From Deltaproteobacteria bacterium (GTDB lineage: Bacteria > JAEEML01), in NCBI GenBank assembly GCA_016283195.1, contig JAEEML010000038.1, positions 1-8,450 of the forward strand: a stretch of 8,450 nucleotides of DNA. Reading direction: 5' to 3'. Both the position numbers and the translations under genes were made by a program. The notes under the pieces are model-generated. The model made no database searches. It was not told the DNA's origin and saw nothing but the letters and a program-made list of their open reading frames with translations. Shown here in pieces: positions 5,224 through 8,450 of the stretch (positions within the stretch are counted from its first letter, which is position 1; every line of letters begins with the position of its first letter).

Positions 5224-8049
5224 TTAGCTTTTCTTAGACGCTGTTTTTTTGGCTGAAGTTGCTTTAGTGGCCTTGGCTGCCGTAGCCACTTTGGTAGAGG
5301 TTGCTTTTTTTTCTACTGTCCCCTTCTTTGCTGCTGCCCGGCGCACAAAACGGCGCTTAGGCGCTCCGCCGTCTGCAGCAATTTTGGCCACTTTGGCATC
5401 GTAAATAGCAATAGCTTCATCGAGAGTGAGCTTATCAAGCGCCTCTTCCTGCTGCGCTTTGGGGACAGTGGCATTAACGGTGCCATCGGTAATATAAGGG
5501 CCGTAGCGGCCATCTTTTATCCTGAGCTCCACCCCGCTTCCCGGATGGGTGCCGAGTAATTTGCCGCTGTTATCAGCTTTGGCTTCACCGGTTGAACGCG
5601 CTGCCGCTTTGCCTCGCGTCTTGGGTTTATTAATAAGTTCAATGGCTTCGGCCAGGGTAATAGTGAGCGGCGAGAGCGAGCTCGGAATAGAGCGCGTTTC
5701 GCTACCGGCTTTAACAAAGGGGCCAAAGCGCCCGCTGGCCGCCACCACTTCCTCACCAGCCTCATTTTTGCCTAAGGTGCGCGGCAAGGAGAGCAAACGA
5801 ATAGCGGTATCGAGATCAATATCTTCCGGCTTCATGCCCTTTAAGAGCGGCGCAGTCTTAACTGCCGGCGCTTCAGCAGTTGCCCCAGCCTTTTTGCCTT
5901 TGGCTCCCTTCTCGCTCTTCTCGGTTTTTTCCGCTTTATCGCCCATTTGCACATAGGGGCCAAAGCGCCCGCTTTTCACATAAATAGGCTGTTTTGTTTC
6001 CGGATGAAGACCTAGAGGCTCCTCAGCTGTGCCGGCTTTTTCCAATAATTCTACAGCTTTATTCAGAGTTAGTTCATCGGGCACCGTGTCATCGGCAATA
6101 GATGAGCGGGCTTCGCCATTGGTCAAAAAGAGGCCAAAACGGCCAACGCGCACTTCCACCTGGCGCCCTTTTTCATCTTTGCCCAAAGGAACACCGCAAA
6201 CCACGCGCGGGTCGATTTTTTCACCGGAGCTTTCCACCAGTTCCAAGAGCCCCGGATAACCGGCGCCATAATAAAACTGCTTTAAATAATCGAGTTCGCT
6301 CACTTTGCCGTTGGAAATCTGGTCAAGTTCCTCTTCCAGTTTGGCAGTAAATTTATAATCAACCAAATTAGTAAAATATTGTTCCAAAAGGTTGGTTATA
6401 GCCATAGCCAAAAAGGTGGGCACTAAAATCTGCCCCTTCATAAAGGCATAAGTGCGGTTTACCACCAGCTCCAAAATTGAGCTCCAGGTACTGGGGCGGC
6501 CGATACCGGCCAATTCCAGCGTTTTGAGCATCTCGGCATGAGTATAACGGGCCGGCGGTTTGGTGGTGTGCTCCTGCAATTTTAGCTCTTTAGCTATTAA
6601 ATGAGCCCCTTCGGCAAGCGGCGGCAAGAGCTTTTCCTGGCTGGCGAGCCTAGCCGACGGGTCATCGCTACCCTCCACATAGGCGCGCATATATCCCGGG
6701 AATATAATAGTTTTTCCCGTTGCTTTGAAGGCTGCCCTGCCCTGATTTACCAAGACAGATGTGAGCTCAACTTTGGCATCGTTCATCTGGCAGGCCATAG
6801 TGCGCTTATAAATGAGCTCATAGAGCTTTTGGGCCTCAAAGCCCAAGCTCTTTACCGCCTCCAGCGGAAAGAAGGTATTACTTGCCGGGTCGATAGCCGG
6901 ACGAATGGCCTCGTGGGCCTCTTGGGAATTTTTGGCTTTATTGGCATAATAACGCGGTTTTTCAGGCAAAAATTCGCTGCCAAACTCGCTGGTGATAAGT
7001 CTGCGTGCTGCCGCAATACCATCAGGTGAAAGATTGGTGGAATCAGTACGCATATAGGTGATAAAGCCGTTTTCAAAGAGACTCTGGGCGAGGCGCATCG
7101 TCTGTGAGGGGCTAAAGCGCAGTTTCCGCGAGGCCTCCTGCTGCATGGTGCTGGTGGTAAAAGGCGGATATGGGCTGTTATTTTTTGGCTTTTTCTCCAC
7201 CTTGCCCACGATGGCTTTTTCTTTTGAAATTTCTTCAAGAAGCTTTTGGGCGCTCTTTTTATCCAGCAACAGCGCTTTGGAACCGGCTTTTAGCTGCCCG
7301 GTTTTAGGCGAAAGATCGTCACCGCCGGCCACATTTTGCCCGGAGACAGAAAGCAAATCGGCCTCAAAAGGCGTGCCGTCGGCAGCCAGATAAGTAGCTG
7401 AAATATCGCTATAATTGCCGGATACAAAGCTGAGGCGCTCGCGCTCCCTGTCCACCAGCATACGCACCACCACGCTCTGCACGCGGCCGGCGCTCAAATT
7501 GGGCACCATCTTTTGCCAAAGAACCGGGCTCACCATGTAGCCAAAGAGGCGATCGACAATACGCCTAGCTTCCTGAGCACGCACCAAGTCCATGTCGATG
7601 TCGCTTAAATGATGAAGCGATTCCTGCACAGCTTTGTAGGTAATCTCATTAAAGCGCATACGCTTTACCGGCACTTTTATCTTTAAAAGCTGCACCAAAT
7701 GCCAGCTAATAGATTCACCTTCGCGATCTTCATCGGTGGCGAGCAGCACTTCACTGGCATTTTTGAGAGCATTTTTGAGATTTGTTACTGTGTCACCGCG
7801 CGCTTTTACCACATAAAGCGGCGCAAAATCGTGCTCCACATCAACACCCAGGCGCGCCCACTTTTGCCCTTTATAAGCTGCCGGAATATCAGCGGCCGAA
7901 GTTGGCAAATCGCGTACATGGCCAACAGAGGCCATCACCTTATAACCAGCACCCAAAAAGCGCTGTATGTGGCGCACTTTATTGGGAGATTCCACAATCA
8001 CCAATTTATATTTGCCATCTTTATTTTCTTGAATAGCTTGCTTTGCCAT
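5224..8049 (-). CDS. topA: DNA topoisomerase I (type IA), zinc-free, with C-terminal repeats
   Basis: 941 residues. It relaxes negatively supercoiled DNA through a transient 5'-phosphotyrosyl single-strand break. TOPRIM: LVIVESPNK (16-24; Glu20, Lys24) and DEDREGE (106-112; Asp106, Asp108, Glu110) for metal binding. The SAGRVQS motif (186-192) and GFITYMRTDSTNLS (328-341) follow. The latter holds the nucleophile Tyr332 and Arg334, equivalent to E. coli Tyr319 and Arg321. HEAIRP (379-384) and GIGRPST (515-521) complete the core. The C-terminal part has no zinc ribbon (only Cys420 and Cys618 exist). It carries four Toprim_C-type repeats (about 613-886) with GRFGLF, GRFGPY, GRFGPF and GRYGPY, then a Lys/Ala/Arg-rich tail (897-941). 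Length and architecture fit this variant. The ATG has GGAGG five bases upstream and its own promoter. The stop codon is 10 bases from the converging lipoprotein stop. Confidence 0.97.
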   Translation of the reverse strand: MAKQAIQENKDGKYKLVIVESPNKVRHIQRFLGAGYKVMASVGHVRDLPTSAADIPAAYKGQKWARLGVDVEHDFAPLYVVKARGDTVTNLKNALKNASEVLLATDEDREGESISWHLVQLLKIKVPVKRMRFNEITYKAVQESLHHLSDIDMDLVRAQEARRIVDRLFGYMVSPVLWQKMVPNLSAGRVQSVVVRMLVDRERERLSFVSGNYSDISATYLAADGTPFEADLLSVSGQNVAGGDDLSPKTGQLKAGSKALLLDKKSAQKLLEEISKEKAIVGKVEKKPKNNSPYPPFTTSTMQQEASRKLRFSPSQTMRLAQSLFENGFITYMRTDSTNLSPDGIAAARRLITSEFGSEFLPEKPRYYANKAKNSQEAHEAIRPAIDPASNTFFPLEAVKSLGFEAQKLYELIYKRTMACQMNDAKVELTSVLVNQGRAAFKATGKTIIFPGYMRAYVEGSDDPSARLASQEKLLPPLAEGAHLIAKELKLQEHTTKPPARYTHAEMLKTLELAGIGRPSTWSSILELVVNRTYAFMKGQILVPTFLAMAITNLLEQYFTNLVDYKFTAKLEEELDQISNGKVSELDYLKQFYYGAGYPGLLELVESSGEKIDPRVVCGVPLGKDEKGRQVEVRVGRFGLFLTNGEARSSIADDTVPDELTLNKAVELLEKAGTAEEPLGLHPETKQPIYVKSGRFGPYVQMGDKAEKTEKSEKGAKGKKAGATAEAPAVKTAPLLKGMKPEDIDLDTAIRLLSLPRTLGKNEAGEEVVAASGRFGPFVKAGSETRSIPSSLSPLTITLAEAIELINKPKTRGKAAARSTGEAKADNSGKLLGTHPGSGVELRIKDGRYGPYITDGTVNATVPKAQQEEALDKLTLDEAIAIYDAKVAKIAADGGAPKRRFVRRAAAKKGTVEKKATSTKVATAAKATKATSAKKTASKKS
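5227..5361 (-). other. Basic Lys/Ala tail of TopA
   Basis: This encodes residues 897-941, rich in Lys, Arg, Ala and Thr with repeated KKA/AKAT/TKA units and no acidic residue except one Glu. In related topoisomerases lacking zinc fingers, such tails are known to help hold DNA during processive relaxation. The same role is inferred here. Confidence 0.75.
5392..6213 (-). repeat. Four Toprim_C-type repeats in TopA
   Basis: This encodes residues 613-886. Each module has a 'lG.h......i..k.GRFGPyv' strand pair, followed by a 'LTLdeAieLl' helix: GRFGLF (636-641), GRFGPY (694-699), GRFGPF (773-778), GRYGPY (847-852). The second module is interrupted by a Lys/Glu/Ala linker (703-737). Modules two and three share an identical 18-base stretch (5956-5973 and 5719-5736), which encodes SGRFGP. 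Confidence 0.8.
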
Positions 8050-8054
8050 TACAT

Positions 8055-8059
8055 CCTCC
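8055..8059 (-). promoter_or_regulatory. topA ribosome binding site
   Basis: GGAGG on the minus strand lies 5 bases before the ATG at 8049-8047 and fixes the start. The spacing region reads ATGTA, so the sequence ATGTAATG contains a minimal ATG-TAA overlapping the real start. CTCC just upstream (8065-8068) could pair with GGAG in a weak 4-base stem. Confidence 0.65.
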
Positions 8060-8076
8060 CCATGGAGCTCTAGGGC

Positions 8077-8105
8077 CTTATACTCATAGTTTGGCTCTTT
8101 GGCAA
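8077..8105 (-). promoter_or_regulatory. Sigma70-like promoter of topA
   Basis: On the minus strand TTGCCA (8105-8100) and TATAAG (8082-8077) are separated by 17 bases, and each matches consensus at five of six positions. The predicted start near 8070 gives a leader of about 20 bases. This suggests topA is expressed independently of the methyltransferase gene upstream. Confidence 0.6.
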
Positions 8106-8128
8106 TTTATCGGGCAAATTATTTTGCC
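8101..8128. repeat. Inverted and direct repeats next to the topA -35 box
   Basis: GGCAAA (8113-8118) and TTTGCC (8123-8128) form a perfect 6-base inverted repeat with a 4-base loop. GGCAA recurs at 8101-8105, within the -35 box, 12 bases from the copy at 8113-8117. No T-run follows on the minus strand, so it is a weak terminator candidate for the methyltransferase gene. It could equally be an operator. Confidence 0.3.
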
Positions 8129-8163
8129 TAAACGTAAGACAGTTGCGCCGCTCCAGGTTCATC

Positions 8164-8450
8164 TCACTCCAGCATACCCATAGCGGTAACTTCGTTCTTA
8201 TTTACATGTAAGTGCCTTAAATCATAATACTTTGTGTGCTCGCGCAGGAATAATTTAAAGGGCTCCAATAGATGGTAGCTCTCGCCGCCTTTAAACTTGA
8301 TGGTCACCACAAAATTGCGGCAAAGTCGCTCGCTAACCCAGGTGGTCACCAGCTCGATAAGGCGCTCGGGGAAAGCAATAATATCGCTCAAAAGCCAGTC
8401 AACAGGCTTTTCCGGCCGGTATTTAAAGGCATCGCCCTGCATAAAAGTGA
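8164..8450 (-). CDS. RlmM-like 23S rRNA 2'-O-ribose methyltransferase, C-terminal fragment (5' end outside window)
   Basis: The frame runs from the window edge to TGA at 8166-8164. The ATG at 8442 is internal, since in-frame codons (Thr, Phe) precede it. Counting from that Met, GDAFKYRP (3-10), VDWLLSD (14-20), W35, CR (41-42), VTIK (46-49) and NKNEVTAMG (81-89) line up in order with RlmM. That S-adenosylmethionine-dependent, FtsJ/Rossmann-fold enzyme 2'-O-methylates C2498 of 23S rRNA in E. coli. Asp20, Lys49 and Glu84 would be the last three members of the K-D-K-E catalytic tetrad; the first Lys lies outside the window. The segment after Lys49 (KGGESYH) is diverged from the proteobacterial consensus, so orthology to RlmM rather than a related FtsJ-type enzyme is not certain. 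It is followed 114 bases later by topA on the same strand. Confidence 0.7.
   Translation of the reverse strand, partial: TFMQGDAFKYRPEKPVDWLLSDIIAFPERLIELVTTWVSERLCRNFVVTIKFKGGESYHLLEPFKLFLREHTKYYDLRHLHVNKNEVTAMGMLE

Noticed and set aside
5549-5956. 135-residue plus-strand frame inside topA
   Set aside because: It is antisense to the TopA C-terminal repeats; its Ser/Ala/Leu composition mirrors the codons of the real gene.
5719-5973. Identical 18-base direct repeats (5719-5736 and 5956-5973), considered as mobile-element or recombination repeats
   Set aside because: Both encode SGRFGP in homologous TopA modules; protein repeat conservation explains them.
6601-7029. 142-residue plus-strand frame inside topA
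   Set aside because: It is antisense to the TopA catalytic core, including HEAIRP; no domain or ribosome binding site supports it.
8113-8128. Intrinsic terminator for the methyltransferase gene
   Set aside because: The 6-base stem is not followed by a U-tract on the minus strand, so it is listed only as an inverted repeat.
1-8450. CRISPR arrays, tRNA or rRNA genes, insertion sequences, toxin-antitoxin pairs, or a defence system
   Set aside because: No regularly spaced direct repeats, cloverleaf, transposase or small paired frames were seen; nearly all the sequence is explained by five long genes.

Overview
The window suggests a Gram-negative bacterium of the broad deltaproteobacterial/Myxococcota sphere. 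This is an inference from gene style: a secreted lipoprotein with a Cys-rich segment spaced like the C-x5-C-x5-C-x4-C knots common in those groups, followed by putative-Ig (He_PIG) repeats, and a zinc-free TopA with C-terminal repeats and a Lys/Ala tail. The lineage cannot be fixed from 8.4 kb. Coding density is high, base composition looks roughly balanced, and no insertion sequence, tRNA, rRNA, CRISPR array or phage gene was seen. The longest stretch without a gene is 154 bases (3848-4001), so no gap exceeds 300 bases.

Layout from left to right. (1) 1-780 (+): the 3' end of a long U32-family 'peptidase' gene, a family that includes RNA-hydroxylation enzymes. (2) 815-3847 (-): a 1010-residue protein not assigned to any named family. 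Its N-terminal half reads as a PHP phosphoesterase-like domain that has lost most metal ligands. A multi-pass membrane core and a helical C-terminal domain follow. (3) 3848-4001: a compact divergent intergenic region with a good sigma70-like promoter facing each way and a nested inverted repeat overlapping the leftward promoter. (4) 4002-5213 (+): an exported lipoprotein with six cysteines and three Ig-like repeats. (5) 5224-8049 (-): topA, DNA topoisomerase I, with all core catalytic motifs. (6) 8050-8163: the topA promoter region. (7) 8164-8450 (-): the C-terminal end of an RlmM-like 23S rRNA 2'-O-methyltransferase, running off the right edge.

Genes alternate in orientation: U32 and the membrane protein converge, the membrane protein and lipoprotein diverge, and the lipoprotein and topA converge. 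Only the methyltransferase and topA share a direction, and topA appears to have its own promoter. The window therefore looks mostly like housekeeping chromosome with monocistronic units. The least explained item is the degenerate-PHP membrane protein, with its divergent lipoprotein neighbour. The two terminal fragments both belong to families that can modify 23S rRNA near the peptidyl transferase centre, but they are far apart on opposite strands and may be adjacent only by chance.
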